NCBI RefSeq assembly: GCF_905220415.1
Contig: NC_059558.1
Location: 1,500,501-1,564,500 of the forward strand
Length of the DNA: 64,000 bases
Origin: Colias croceus
Taxonomy: Eukaryota; Arthropoda; Insecta; Lepidoptera; Pieridae
Direction: 5' to 3'
In this document: one piece after another, positions 26,401 through 35,442 of the stretch
Layout: each line of letters starts with the position of its first letter
How positions within the stretch are numbered: position 1 is the stretch's first letter
The notes under the pieces: model-generated
Databases searched by the model: none
Told to the model about the DNA's origin: nothing
What the model saw: the letters and a program-made list of their open reading frames with translations, nothing else
Position numbers and translations under genes: made by a program

Positions 26401-29400
26401 ATTTTAATTAAACATGCTTGCGGCCAAATTTTGACTGGCAACCTAGTCGATATATATTCTCCTAATTATAAATATACATAAAAATTCGGTTTTCAGCAAA
26501 AAACCGATGAACGCACTAATCCTGCAGCCGGATCTTAGACTATTAGGTATGATTCGTGTCTGCAGATAGTTAAGAGGTTAGTAAGTCATACAGGTTACTT
26601 TTTACCGGTAAAACATTTTTTAACATAATTGTTTTCATGTGAATTCATTACCAACATGGGTGAAGCTGCAGTAGTATATATTTTCATAAACAAAAGGACC
26701 TTATAGACCATCATTCCAACCTTAACAATACCTTTTCCATTTTTCCCATTTCTACCCATCCAAAATCTTAAGCCCTTCTAAATCTTTGTACAATAAATAA
26801 TTTGAATCTAAATATTGTTCACAGGTACATTCCCACTTAGTCCAGAGACAAAACGTATGGGTGCGATCCGATACGACAAGAACATTCCCTACCCTGAAAA
26901 CTTCGATGCTCGTCGACGCTGGCCCAACTTCATCTCGCCCATTGTAGACCAGGGCTGGTGTGGTTCGGATTGGGCTGTTTCTATTGCTGGAGTTGCTTCT
27001 GACAGGTAAATAACTTAAAATTAGACCATTGTTTGACCATACTCCCACAGAAGATTGTCATCGAATAACATTAATGGCATTAGATTTTGCATAAGTAATG
27101 ACGATAACAATAACAGATTAAAGAACATATTGAAAAAATAGAGCTTCTTAATGAAATCACTGAAATTTGCTGTAAATTAAAAGTGCGTATGGTGTATATA
27201 GATAATATAATAAAAATACATAATTCATAATTCTTTATTTACGTTAAACATGGTATTTTTACATGTTACATTTTTACTTAAAGTAGGTACTAATTACAAC
27301 ATGTTTAGCCGTCATTAAAAAACAGCATGCAAATTTTATAATTTTATAATTGTATATAAAACAATGGGTCCAATTAAATTATCAATGTTACTTACAAAAT
27401 TATTACTTATCCATACTAATATTATAAATGCGAAAGTAACTCTGTCTGTCTGTCTGTTACTCAATCACGCCTAAAATACTGAACCAATTTTCATGAAACT
27501 TGGTATGGAGATATTTTGATACCCTAGAAAGGATATAGGCTACTTTTTACCCCGGGAAAATGGCGAAATCCCCGAAATCTCACGGGAACGGGAACTATGC
27601 GGGTTTTTCTTTGACTGCGCGGGCGAAGTCGCGGGCGGAAACCTAGTATCATATAAATTAGCTTGTCAATCATAATTAATTATTTAAAATAGTAGGTACC
27701 TAATTAGTAAAAAAAGCGAAATAACTGCCTGTCCATCTTCTATCAATCTCATCGATCGAGTTTAAAAGGTTTAACTTCATGCAATTCAAAAGGTTCAGAT
27801 TTATGAATAGAACCAAAGAATTCAATAAAGCATTGGTCAGTATTACAAGTGCATGTTATTAATAAACTAAGCTGTAACGAATTCGAATCCGGTATGTCTT
27901 GGAACAATGAAGGCATTCGGTCTGACTGTAGGGTTGTTAACGAGTAGTTTTTCTCTAGATTTGTGTTAGATTAAGGCTTTTAAAAAAATTATATATACTC
28001 TCTCAATATACCCTACTATGTACTCGGCTATTTAACATAAGTTAATTATGTATTTAACAAATCTTACTTCAAATTCGCTGCAGTTAACCGAAAATACAAT
28101 GACGAATTTTAAAAGTATTAAATTTTGTGACTTGTAGGTATTATCATAAATCTAAGACTAGTTTTTTTAATTTTATTAAAAAGGAAAAGAAAGGGTTCAG
28201 TTTCAAATAAATGTGCGGGGTTTTTGAACTATTTGTTCATCGTTATAATTAAGTTGTGGCAGCCCTAGCCCAGTAACACGAGATTGAGTGAGAGCACTCG
28301 AGTTAAAAATACCTCAGAGCCCTTAGGAAGCCTCCTTTCCGAATTTGCAAAAATAAATCTCAAGACCAGTGCATATGGTTTATTTTTGGCTGCTTGGAAA
28401 GTGGAATTTTTCTTTGTGGAGAACTTGTTTAAAATTGTAAATAATTGCACTAATTTTTGCTTAGACGTTATTCATTGTTTCTCGTATTGTTATGACAGAC
28501 AGTTAGTCTGTTTATACTTTTTAATTTATTTGAAAGCATTTCTTACTTTCTTAGTACCTAAATGATATGCGTAAAACGTTAACTTTTTGATGGACAGTGG
28601 CCAAAGTTAATGCTTATTTATCTTAGACAAGTTATAATTTCACTTGTGGTTCACATAATAATATTCACATACATATCCTACTTCCTACTTAATATATAAT
28701 ATAATTTAATCCTATCCTACTTTAATATTTTAAATGCTAGTTTGTTAGGATGTGTGTGTGTTTGTTACTCTTTCACGCAAATACTACTGAACCGATTACA
28801 CTGAAATTAAGCACACATATAGAGGGTAACTTGGATTAACACATAGGATAGGTTTTATCCCGGAAATCCCACGGGAACGGGAACTATGCGGGGTTTTCTC
28901 TGAAAACGCGGGCGAAGCCGTGGGCGGAAAGCTAGAGCTTTATAATAAAGAAAAGTGTGTATAATTTTAATGCAATAATAATAACAATTGTGTTTATTAT
29001 CTTCCGGTTTTATAACACTCAAAACACTTCTTAAATTACAAACGGTTACTTAATACTGTTCGGCGTACATAAACATAAAAATTAAAAAAGTATACTCCAC
29101 TATATTAGATACCTACTTATGTTTCAATTTGCGACAGCGTTTATATTATATATGTTTCAATTACAGCAGCGTTTAGTAACCAAATACCAAAGTAGATATA
29201 TCATATTATGGTGTTTAGTTTACTGTATGATAACTGATAAGCCTGCTATTGAAATATGAAACTTGTCTTTAAAAGATAATAAAAACATCTTGAACCTTCG
29301 AACGAATAACCAGTAGTTACATTCGTATTTAAAAAGTGTACTGGAACTGCATTTTACTGCTTAGTATCTACTTGAACTTATTAGAGTAATGTCAATCAAT

Positions 29401-32400
29401 ACTAATATACTAATACATATTATAAAGCTGAAGAGTCTGTGAGTTTGAACGCGCTAATCTCAGGAAATACTGGTCCGATTTTAAAAATTCTTTCGGTGTT
29501 AGATAGCCCATTTATCGAGGAAGGCTATTTAGCATCACGCTAAGACCAACAGAATGCGGGTGAAACCGCGAAGCACAGATTTTACAAATAAATTGGTATT
29601 ATTTCTGAGAAGATCGGAAGAATAGAGAATGACAGAATACTAGATCGCATCATTGCAATATTGACACTTTTGATAAGGTTACTTTTGAACCTACTGTTAC
29701 TTTACTGTTCCACAGAGTAGACAGGGAAAAGACACAAAAATGTTAGATGGAAGGCGCCAAATTTAATTTTGCACAGATACAATATTTAACTGTAACAGAA
29801 AATATATTTTACTTTATCAAATATTAAATCCACAGATTCGCGATCCAATCGAACGGCGCTGAGAACATGGTGCTCAGTCCTCAGACGTTGCTGTCTTGTA
29901 ACATTCGTCAGCAACAGGGCTGCGCTGGCGGCCATATTGATGTTGCGTGGAACTTCGCGAGAGGACACGGGTATGTTAATAGTTATAATGGATTGTCTTG
30001 TTTTGTCAATATGAAAAATTAACTGTTCAAAAATTTGTTAAATTGGCCAGATACTCTTTAGGTACTTTATTTATTGGATGACTTCATGTATCGTTAATTT
30101 TTTTATTTATGCAGAATACGATACTATTCAGGGAAAACGAGAAGAAAATTCGTAATTCCTTTCCTTATATCCGTATTCAGACTAAACAGAAATTTCGAAA
30201 AGCCAATCCAATGTTGATCGTTACTTTTAACACCTCCTTTTTTCTTGCTCTACCGTGAACAAAAAATTGTTTTTTTTTTACCTATTTACTACTTAACCCC
30301 CCACAGGCTAGTAGACGAAAACTGCTTCCCCTACAAAGCGGCAGTAACCCGCTGCCCCTTCAAGCCCAAGGGCACATTGATAACCGACGGGTGCCGACCG
30401 CGCGCGCCTCGCACGTCACGCTATAAGGTCGGCCCTCCCGGCCGTCTTAACACTGAAGCTGATATTATGTATGATATTATGGAATCTGGACCAGTACAAG
30501 GTAAGTTATGGTGATGTAGTTAGTTCTTTTATGCCTCCTCCACATTACTCGCGAAGTTGAACGAGGTTAGACGAATAGAATAATGTAGAGAGGCACATCG
30601 GCTTACTTCGTCCAACTTTACCTCGCCTTGGCCAACTTCCGTTTGTTGTCGGTTTTTGCGCCCGAGTTACCTGAAGTTCGTTCTGAATATGAACGTATGC
30701 GCTCCTCGCGAAGTTGAACGAGTGTGTAGTGTAGCACCGCGGACTTCAGTCAACTTCGGTCGAGTACTTCGCCGAGGAACTTCGCGAGTAGTGTGGAGGA
30801 GGCATTAGGATGTGTGTCACTTTGACATGATTTGTAGCAACAACGGCACCTAATGTGACATATTTTGTAGCAACAACTGAATGATAGTTTTTAATGGGGC
30901 ACTAGTTATTAGAATGATATTTTCTTTAACTTTCTACTAAACAGATTAAAAATAAATGGTAGCAATAACCTACTATGTGCACTATGTGCGCGAACTTACC
31001 ATGGAAAATTTTGTCCAAAATATTGCCAAACTACGTAATAGGTACCTATAAAATAACAATTTCCAATTCATGATGTTTTCATTTTTTTGGAGCGTCCGCG
31101 GTAAACAACAGAAATGGGAAAGTCATGAAGCAACTATTTTATCGCGACCTTGTCCAATATTTTTATCAAAAAGGTCCCGTTAATAGCAAATACTTGTTGC
31201 TTTAATCATGGTGTTCTTGAGAGATAAGAGATGAATAGATCTTGTTTGCTTAAATATCCAAATGGCTTTGACTTTCAGGCGTATGCAGATAATTTTAATT
31301 ATGCCTGTTTATGAAAATATCTGCTGCATATATTTGACTTGTGTATTGATTTATTTACATGTTTATTATGTATATAGCAAATTACGTCATCATTGTACGT
31401 ATGTTTCGCAAAAATTTAAAAATTCCTGGATTGATTTTTTTTTTTTGTAATAAAATCGGTCGAAAATTATGTTACACACAAAGACTACGAACCGACTACA
31501 ACAGAAAAAGCTGTTACAAGGAACAAAAACAATTTTAAGTTAAAATTTGATTAAAAATCAATTTTACTTAAAGGTCCTAACGTAGTAGGTAACTACTTTT
31601 AGTATAAATTAGCAAGGTACCAAAAACACCTACACGGTTCGTTTATTCAAATTCTTTGGATATAAATGTAAAATGACGCATAAATTAATAACACAATCAA
31701 ATATTTTATAGATATTTATGTAAGTATTGTGTAGTATTGACATAAACATACTTTTAGCTCCCACACAAACCCTTTTGAGAAGAACATGTGTTTATTTTAT
31801 TTAAGGTACTCAAGTTTTTATGTTCAGTTATAAATTAAATGACGAATAATAAATTAGTGGGAAAGGTGTAGGCAAATTAAGATATTTAATGACGTAGTTA
31901 TGTAAAAGCCTATTTTGGATATGAATTTTCTAGCCACTTTCCTGTCAAGTTTTACTGTCGCGATAAAAATTATGCCCATCTCCAAAATTCTGCTTTTTGT
32001 TTTGTCCTTCCAAATTTTCTCCAAAGTTGGCGTATAATCTCGTTTACGTGTTTTCACATATAGAAAACATATTCCCATAAAAGGCACAATATTTAAAATA
32101 TCTATCTGTGACTGTGCAAAACAGTAACTTCAAAAAATTTTACAGGAAAATACCTAATTGTAATGTTATGTAATGACAAACATTCAAACATAAATATTAA
32201 CTTGCTCCAAAACTATTAATTTATCAATCAGATATATCATATAGGTATCAATTTTTTTTTTTCAATCAACATCTAAATATGAAGTAGGTACTCAAGTTTT
32301 GACGTTAGATTAGATTGGAGACGATAACAATTAAAATAGTAATTAACGAACGTTCGGTGACTTCAATAAACGAGGAAATAATTCCAACTATTCAAAGAAT

Positions 32401-34439
32401 CTCAATGACTCCTGTATCCTTCAAAAGATAAGATGATTAATTGATATTAAACGATTTTGTTTTTATCGCACATCAAATAGTTTTGTATTTGCTCTAATTA
32501 TGTTTGTGTGATATGCGATCTTTTATTTTAATTGAGTGGGTACTGATTAAAAGATAAAAAATACGTTATTGTATTAACATGCTGCATTTTATAAGTACAT
32601 TTAGGGCCGATTTTTCAATGCCCAGATAAACAGCTAGATAGACTTTATTCTTCAGTTAACAAAATATTCAATTTTTCAATAGACGAATAGGACTTATCTA
32701 TCGAATAACTACGTTATTTGATGAATAAATCTACTTGCCGCTCCAACGGCCAGATAGCGCGCTATTCGACGAATAGGCGTTTGATTTGACAACTGACGCG
32801 TCAAATTTGGGATATTTTCGTATGTAATAACATAGAGCATAGAATTATTAACAATTAAGCACACAATTAAGTCTCTTTCTATATAATTATTATCAACTAA
32901 AATCATATTGAAATTGATGTTTTTGGTAGTATTGATGACCATGCCATTGAAAATTTGCCAAACGCTGCCTTTATGTCGTTTCCATCGTAAAATATATAAA
33001 TTTAAACACAAATTTAATCAAAACTCTTTACTCGAATCAAAACAATAATCAACAATCATAGAACACAAGATAAACTTAAAATGCACTCCTGACGTGAGTC
33101 CTAATGACGGTTTTTGACATATTGCAAGTTGACTCTATCCCGCTCTAACCTGACTAATTTAATATCTTTGTTTCGCCACTTCAAGAGCAGAGCTGCCAAT
33201 ATGGAAATATTTTGTCAGATAGTTATTCATCAAATAAATCACGATTGAAAAATAGGCGAGCCGTTATGAGTTAGATAAGCAATTGAATAAATCTATTCGA
33301 GGGGTAGTTATTAGACTGTTTATCTGGGCATTGAAAAATCGGCCCTTAAAGCTTGTTTCTTGTAAGTTTCTTGTTGACTTTTCAACTGTCAAGGTGACAT
33401 TTCACGCATATAATATTATCTTCGGCCAAGTTAATAAGATTAAGTAATTATCCTAAAAGATATCTATAATTACTAAAAGGAGAAAATTTTATCTAATAAT
33501 ACATGACGACTTTTAAAGGATTTAAATTATATTATTATACCAATCTACCTGTTGTGTCTTAAACAATAGGTACCTATACCTAATTAATATTTTAGTAATG
33601 CTTGCAACATTACTAAACATAGGTAATTATATACTTACCGGAAACTTTCAAGCCTATATTTAAGAAATTTAATAATTCTACTGATATCTTTGTTCTGTCC
33701 CTTTATTTTACTTTAGGATCAAAACCTATGATTGTTTCTGATTCAATCTCAGATCTTCGAGATCCCTTTCAAGATTCAGATCTTATCTTTCTCCATACTT
33801 ACTAACTTACTAGAGTGCCGAGAGAGAGTACTACTCACATACACGTAGTCACATTAATTATAAATTAATTAATTCTTTATCCACAGCGGTGATGACAGTG
33901 TACCAAGATTTCTTCCATTACCGCGACGGTATCTACCGTCGCAGCCGGCACGGTGACAGCATGCTTCAGGGACGCCACAGCGTGAGGATCGTGGGATGGG
34001 GTGAGGAGCGTGGCGATAAGTATTGGGTAAGTTTCTAGAATTTTTTTTAAATATTATTTATACCGATTATATACGTTGTAGAGTAGAGGCAAAGTATATA
34101 AGGAGAGTTAATCGCTTGTGAACGATCTCTTCAAGGGTGAGGTACCTAATCCTGATGAATTATTCAAATAAGGTAAATATAATATTGAGATTGGTGTAAA
34201 CTTGTTAAAACGAATTTAGTATAATTAATTATACGATGATGTTACTTTGAAGCTGGTTTAGTTACCTATTGTGCAAAAATTGAACTAAATATTTTTTACA
34301 GACCGTAGCAAACAGCTGGGGCACAGAGTGGGGTGAAAATGGTTACTTCCGCATTGCCCGTGGCAACAACGAGTCCGGCATCGAGTCCTTCGTTGTAACC
34401 GTCCTCAGTGACGTCACCGAGGCGAACCAGAGGAAATAA
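14263..34439 (+). CDS. Swim: TINAG-like secreted pseudoprotease (cathepsin B family), C-terminal exons
   Basis: Six exons (14263-14441, 26825-27005, 29836-29970, 30307-30500, 33887-34026, 34302-34439) join in consistent phases and encode about 321 residues ending at TAA. The order is a Cys-containing linker (EWRCDQDECL), a W-x-A-Y/N 'SQFFGKKLKDGL..KLG' block and a papain-fold domain. This matches tubulointerstitial nephritis antigen-like proteins; the Drosophila member is Swim, a secreted Wingless-interacting protein. The nucleophile site reads DQGWCGSDWAVS, so the catalytic Cys is Asp. The His (GRHSVRIVGWG) and Asn (VANSWGTEWG) regions remain. It is therefore predicted to be a non-catalytic extracellular binding or matrix protein. 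The signal peptide and somatomedin-B-like N-terminus expected for the family were not found, so 5' exons lie upstream or were missed. Orthology is inferred from motifs only. Confidence 0.9.
14354..14945 (+). repeat. Tandem array copying the exon end and its splice donor
   Basis: The exon segment starting GTCAACCAGCCTGGC at 14354 is followed by four diverged copies starting near 14485, 14598, 14723 and 14848. Periods are about 131, 113, 125 and 125 bp. Each unit carries the codons for SQF(F/Y)GKKLKDGLKYKLG followed by GGTAAGTC and about 45 bp of intron. The last copy has lost the donor (TTAATAAGTCG). Extending the exon into the array meets an in-frame TGA within the second unit, so the extra donors should not give a full protein. 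Confidence 0.85.
14946..15316. other. Intronic DNA with a degraded repeat edge
   Basis: Near 14975 the text CTAGCTATCCGTCCGCGGCT marks a decayed copy of the CTAGCTTTCCGCCCGCGG-type repeats. Nothing else was recognised before the LTR element. Confidence 0.45.
15322..15863 (-). repeat. 3' LTR of the BEL/Pao element
   Basis: Identical to the LTR at 21034-21575. It contains CGG-rich stretches and a tandem pair of about 20 bp (AACCGCGGTGCGCCTC, twice near 15720-15755). The ORF stop codon TAA (15859-15861) lies just inside this LTR. Confidence 0.95.
15859..20661 (-). CDS. BEL/Pao Gag-Pol polyprotein, 1600 aa, integrase core deleted
   Basis: A single open frame begins at MVVTRSQGEA. Domains in order: coiled, charged N-terminus (about 75-130); Pao-type Gag (190-360, LPIFSGAIEEW); an Ala run and a Glu/Lys run (374-420); zinc knuckles (424-491); retroviral-type aspartic protease (LLDEGST, 539-545); reverse transcriptase (ADIEEMFLQVK near 873, YMDD at 951-954); RNase H (LCDAS near 1134, FWTDSSTVVHW near 1207); integrase zinc-binding HHCC region (about 1434-1472). 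Then FTNCGVD (to residue 1505) is followed directly by HFWRRWIKEYLP and the C-terminal domain. The catalytic core that normally lies between is missing, with the frame kept. The element should make Gag, protease and reverse transcriptase but not a working integrase of its own. Confidence 0.93.
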   Translation of the reverse strand: MVVTRSQGEAAEVEDRSQETERVRQERMRRLVLDPLASPSDARLTSATDTMEIPPQPRRHSPARSARSVRSSASTARRIKAAELEAAERLAAIQRKELQIEKELINKRLQFEVSAIQEDEGLPEDTVTATEERNKVDEWLQSHPVPKDDRHQRSELRRGRSPTPTRRTGIEQLAASLEKMARPRLCHADLPIFSGAIEEWLPFRAAYRDTSSMYQVSDAENIQRLRTCLKGEARDAVAALLHTASSPEAVMKTLEQCFGRPEIIIDRAMEDLRKLPRPGAAAKDINCFAVKVQNVVCILQTIDRKGYLYNPMLAREILDKLSPHLRSRWCDYAFAQEGTADPEIVVLSRFLMREADRALRYTYAPTSSTAPARRDAAAAAAAAARPAPPKRKSAVYTMVSGEDEEEKKEEKEEEKKEEKKEDFCLCCGRDHIMVACPRYAKLSVDERWALVREKGACFKCATKRHRRSYCRAKPCGVNQCRRPHHSSLHDVRREEPAASTEETVMAVADRATAPPRAVLLKMCPVTVVGPRGEVSTHALLDEGSTITLIDEDLAQQIGAEGPATPLRIHGANMEQIEEGSRLVTVQLRGQSDGTLHDLRARTMKKLQLHQQSIPGSLLRYRHLRDIPEREVCYEQARAGVLVGTDHWEHIVTRELRTGGADEPAASKTSLGWVIHGTTPRRMIVERDRVLHVREQQADQRLHDLVAEHFKIESLNIASRPRIGEADRRATSIVETTTKKTPGGYEIGLPWKRDNVRMPPSYNAALRRLLKIEAKMDAAPEFAAEYTKQMNNLFEKRYAVPCDGSEGESSVCWYLPHFAVTNPNKPGKQRLVFDAAAKSHGTCLNDELLEGPDLLLSLPGILFRFREKAVAVTADIEEMFLQVKIRPEDQPAQQFLWRGSRRDTPPQHYKMTSMIFGAASSPFMAHYIRNHNAQQHAEQYPMALEAIMKSHYMDDLVVSYADAEEARQAIEEIRTVHAAAGFKLRGWNASDRSVLRDVPRELHASTPTQLGGAQPAPKILGLIWDAEQDALGFNTAMNRVPVEVRDRKRPPTKREALSAVMSIYDPLGLLSYFTIRAKIILQSLWRLQISWDEPIPEEEGEQFAGWLAQLEAVSALRLPRCYATDNVEDIELHVLCDASEQAYAAVAYWHMRRTDGSVQVKLVSAKAKVAPRRAQTIPRLELQAAVIGARLADQIRREHRYDISRTWFWTDSSTVVHWVRNDAKRYTPFVAHRLGEIGELTQKEEWRWLPTHENVADYATRLSFTTGHDRWFQGPEFLMKTEDQWPTEKELRETTDEADVLHVSELPRKMEWLPDPERFSKFRTLVGATARVLAFIDMRIRHTATRLECRHLEQAERLLVQRAQNDSFGEDIKRIKDARPISRSSRLYKLDPVMEDGVLRVRGRINAATAPDTVKKPVILHGRHRITRLIVLQEHCATGHANRERVTNDLRQRYWVIHLRPTVRAIEKNCALCRVRRAMLQVPAKGYLPRARLDPFHRPFTNCGVDHFWRRWIKEYLPTLMPRGEARKDTRRLEEGDVVIIVDHVSPRNTWPIGVVVRVHAGPDDAVRVAEVKTKSGIFRRPVSKLVVMKEATQATPGGGL
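15864..15882 (-). other. Polypurine tract
   Basis: On the - strand the bases before the 3' LTR read GCCGGGGGGAGGAC, a purine-rich plus-strand primer site in the expected place. Confidence 0.75.
20662..21033 (-). other. BEL/Pao leader between 5' LTR and gag-pol
   Basis: This 372-bp untranslated leader holds the primer binding site at its LTR end. No separate ORF is convincing. Confidence 0.7.
21018..21028 (-). other. Primer binding site, probably tRNA-Tyr
   Basis: Five bases inside the 5' LTR, the - strand reads TGGTCCTTCGA. That is complementary to a tRNA 3' end TCGAAGGACCA. Insect tRNA-Tyr ends in CGAAGGA plus CCA, so tRNA-Tyr is the likely primer; the match stops after about 11 bases. Confidence 0.6.
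21034..21575 (-). repeat. 5' LTR of the BEL/Pao element
   Basis: It is the transcriptional start end for the - strand element and identical to the other LTR. It should contain the promoter, though no clear TATA box was assigned. Confidence 0.95.
21673..22847 (+). mobile_element. Decayed piggyBac-type transposon (1167 bp between TTAA sites)
   Basis: TTAA at 21673-21676 and 22844-22847 flank inverted ends CACGTTAGCTGCG and its imperfect partner (complement of CGCAGTGAACGTG). TTAA duplication is diagnostic of piggyBac transposition. The interior holds the 3' end of a transposase ORF. It is internally deleted, because intact elements of this family are about twice as long. It lies just beside the BEL/Pao insertion. 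Confidence 0.8.
22182..22450 (+). pseudogene. piggyBac transposase C-terminal Cys-rich domain remnant
   Basis: One frame gives KKSRCVGCYEKLRT. After a one-base frame change near 22388 another frame continues with a second C-x2-C, a C-x2-C with following aromatic residues, and a stop at about 22450. The paired Cys spacing fits the zinc-binding C-terminal domain that piggyBac transposases use to bind their ends. The catalytic DDD core is not present. Confidence 0.8.
22873..23102. repeat. Dispersed repeat family A
   Basis: A nearly full copy from CTAGCTTTCCGCCCGCGGCT through CCCGTTCCCGTGGGATTTCA to an ACAAACAAACAAAC run and TTATAATATTTGTAGAT. Confidence 0.75.
23103..25107. other. Intron of TINAG-like gene, no further feature seen
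   Basis: AT-rich with short ORFs only. No splice-consistent exon continuing the gene was recognised here, and exons on either side are already in phase. Confidence 0.5.
25108..26535. mobile_element. Nested foldback element with periodic bipartite motifs
   Basis: Outer ends are inverted: AGATCCGGCTGCAGGATTAG and its complement ending GGATCT, extending through the CGGTTTTTTGCTGAAAACCG region. The left arm is 25108-25537. The right side holds two inverted copies of the same roughly 400-bp unit, 25690-26069 and 26110-26535. Each unit carries GGTTGCC-N11-GGCCGCAA three times, 142-143 bp apart. + orientation positions are 25200, 25342 and 25485. Inverted positions are 25861, 26003, 26132, 26275 and 26418, plus a degraded one near 25708. 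No protein is encoded. Confidence 0.85.
25538..26084. mobile_element. Inner element nested in the foldback
   Basis: A 15-bp perfect inverted repeat TACACCGACGCATTC (25538-25552) and its complement (26070-26084) bracket a unique centre plus one inverted arm unit. TA at both outer ends could be a Tc1/mariner-type target duplication. It appears inserted into the outer foldback, or to have captured one of its arms. Confidence 0.6.
26825..27005 (+). CDS. Swim: TINAG-like gene, exon (start of papain-like domain, dead nucleophile)
   Basis: Acceptor TTGTTCACAG, donor AG|GTAAAT. It encodes the transition into the protease-like domain (FDARRRWPNFISPIVDQGWC) and then GSDWAVS. The residue aligned with the cathepsin nucleophile Cys is Asp. 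It begins by completing a Gly codon from the previous exon and ends in phase 2. Confidence 0.92.
27006..27410. other. Intron, no further feature seen
   Basis: AT-rich, no repeat copy recognised. Confidence 0.45.
27411..27649. repeat. Dispersed repeat family A (inverted)
   Basis: It reads CCATACTAATATTATAAATG, CTCTGTCTGTCTGTCTGTTA, GAACCAATTTTCATGAAACT, and ends GCGGGCGGAAACCTAGT. Confidence 0.75.
27650..28740. other. Intron, no further feature seen
   Basis: The ORFs near 28265-28565 lie on both strands over the same bases and show no family features, so no gene is called. Confidence 0.45.
28741..28937. repeat. Dispersed repeat family A (inverted)
   Basis: It contains GTTACTCTTTCACGCAAATA, CTTGGATTAACACATAGGAT, CGGAAATCCCACGGGAACGG and the GTGGGCGGAAAGCTAG edge. 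Confidence 0.75.
29405..29580. repeat. Dispersed repeat family E
   Basis: It contains TATAAAGCTGAAGAGTCTGT, GAACGCGCTAATCTCAGGAA, TTCGGTGTTAGATAGCCCAT and a GTGAAACCGCGAAGCACAG edge. Confidence 0.7.
29836..29970 (+). CDS. Swim: TINAG-like gene, exon (LSPQTLLSCN region)
   Basis: Acceptor AATCCACAG, donor GG|GTATGT. It encodes VLSPQTLLSCNIRQQQGCAG, which matches the family's conserved second block after the nucleophile site. Phase 2 in, phase 2 out. Confidence 0.93.
30307..30500 (+). CDS. Swim: TINAG-like gene, exon (occluding region to ESGPVQ)
   Basis: Acceptor CCCCCCACAG, donor AAG|GTAAGT. It encodes ENCFPYKAAVTRC and MESGPVQ, typical of cathepsin-B-like proteins. The region between is short and basic, without the two adjacent His of the cathepsin B occluding loop. 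Phase 2 in, phase 1 out. Confidence 0.93.
30529..30807. mobile_element. MITE, PIF/Harbinger-like (TTA duplication)
   Basis: TTA at 30529-30531 and 30805-30807 flanks inverted ends TGCCTCCTCCACA and its complement, with CTCGCGAAGTT repeated inside. The interior repeats AAGTTGAACGAG and CAACTT motifs. It is non-coding and begins 29 bp after the exon donor. Confidence 0.8.
30808..32600. other. Intron, no further feature seen
   Basis: AT-rich, only short random ORFs. Confidence 0.45.
32601..33348. mobile_element. MITE, PIF/Harbinger-like (TTA duplication, 742 bp)
   Basis: TTA at each end, then about 30-bp inverted ends starting GGGCCGATTTTTCAATGCCC. No transposase. ORFs inside are AT-rich and random. 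Confidence 0.85.
33887..34026 (+). CDS. Swim: TINAG-like gene, exon (histidine region)
   Basis: Acceptor TTTATCCACAG, donor TGG|GTAAGT. It encodes AVMTVYQDFFHYRDGIYRR and GRHSVRIVGWGEE. The active-site His of the papain fold is kept although the nucleophile is not. Confidence 0.93.
34302..34439 (+). CDS. Swim: TINAG-like gene, last exon
   Basis: Acceptor TTTTTTACAG. It encodes TVANSWGTEWGENGYFRIAR and a short acidic to basic tail, then TAA. The Asn and Trp of the papain-fold NSW motif are kept. Confidence 0.93.
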   Translation, partial: TVANSWGTEWGENGYFRIARGNNESGIESFVVTVLSDVTEANQRK

Positions 34440-34663
34440 CAGAGGACCCACCTCATCAGTCCCCTGTGCGTCATTACCAAGGCCGTGAAAACAGCCAGGG
34501 GACTGATACTGTTGAACAGTACGAGAAACTTCGGGTGAGATCTGGTTCGCGTTGTGATATTTTAGGTTAGGTTGTACTGTATTAGATTCTGGTTCTGTGT
34601 AGCTTTTGTATTCGAAATTGTTACTACTGGTAATGTTGAAATTTTATATGATTTGGGTTTTGA

Positions 34664-34669
34664 AATAAA
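34664..34669 (+). terminator. Candidate polyadenylation signal
   Basis: AATAAA, the first in the 3' UTR of the TINAG-like gene. Confidence 0.5.
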
Positions 34670-35442
34670 TGCGAACGATAGAAATAAGGACGATCAATGT
34701 ATTTATCGAATAAATACTTGCATTTTACATGGTTAGGTGGTAAATAAAATGCAATCCAAAACAATAATTTGTAATGATATAAGCTAGTGCCTATAAATAT
34801 TGTATTGTTATTCTACACCAGTGTCTAGAAATAATAGTAGTCACACTGCCTTGTCTTCTTACTGCCCACTATAGTATATTTAGATTAGATAATATGGCTT
34901 TAAATATAAAAAATCTGAGTGCCTATTTTGTATGAATGTGTATGTTGCGTCCACACGGTATCAATTAAAAAAAATTCAAGTTGGTAATTAATCAAGTGAG
35001 AAAAAAGACAGTCGAACAATTATTAAAATAAATATCATTTGTAATTTGTGTTAGATGCGAGATTTTTAGAAGGGGATAAATTTTTTGGCAGTTTGCACCG
35101 TGTGGTCGAAACATTATTTAATTTTTTAAATAGTCAACGCAAAGAAAAATGCACTTAAAAAACCATGTTTTTAATGTAAGCGGAGATATTAAAAGCGAAT
35201 GTATGTTAAGCTAGTTTATGTCCGACAAATTTGTCTAAATTAAAAAATGTATACGTTTAGATCAAGTTACTTACGTAGTTTATAATGAGTAAAATATTTT
35301 TAAATTTTCCAGTTATCTCATAAATATTTGTTACATTAAATCACTTGCATGGAATGTTATCTATGTGTAAACAGATTATTTCACGTGAAGAATTTACAAT
35401 GTTTTGGAATTTAAATAACATCATTATTGCTGTATCATTACA

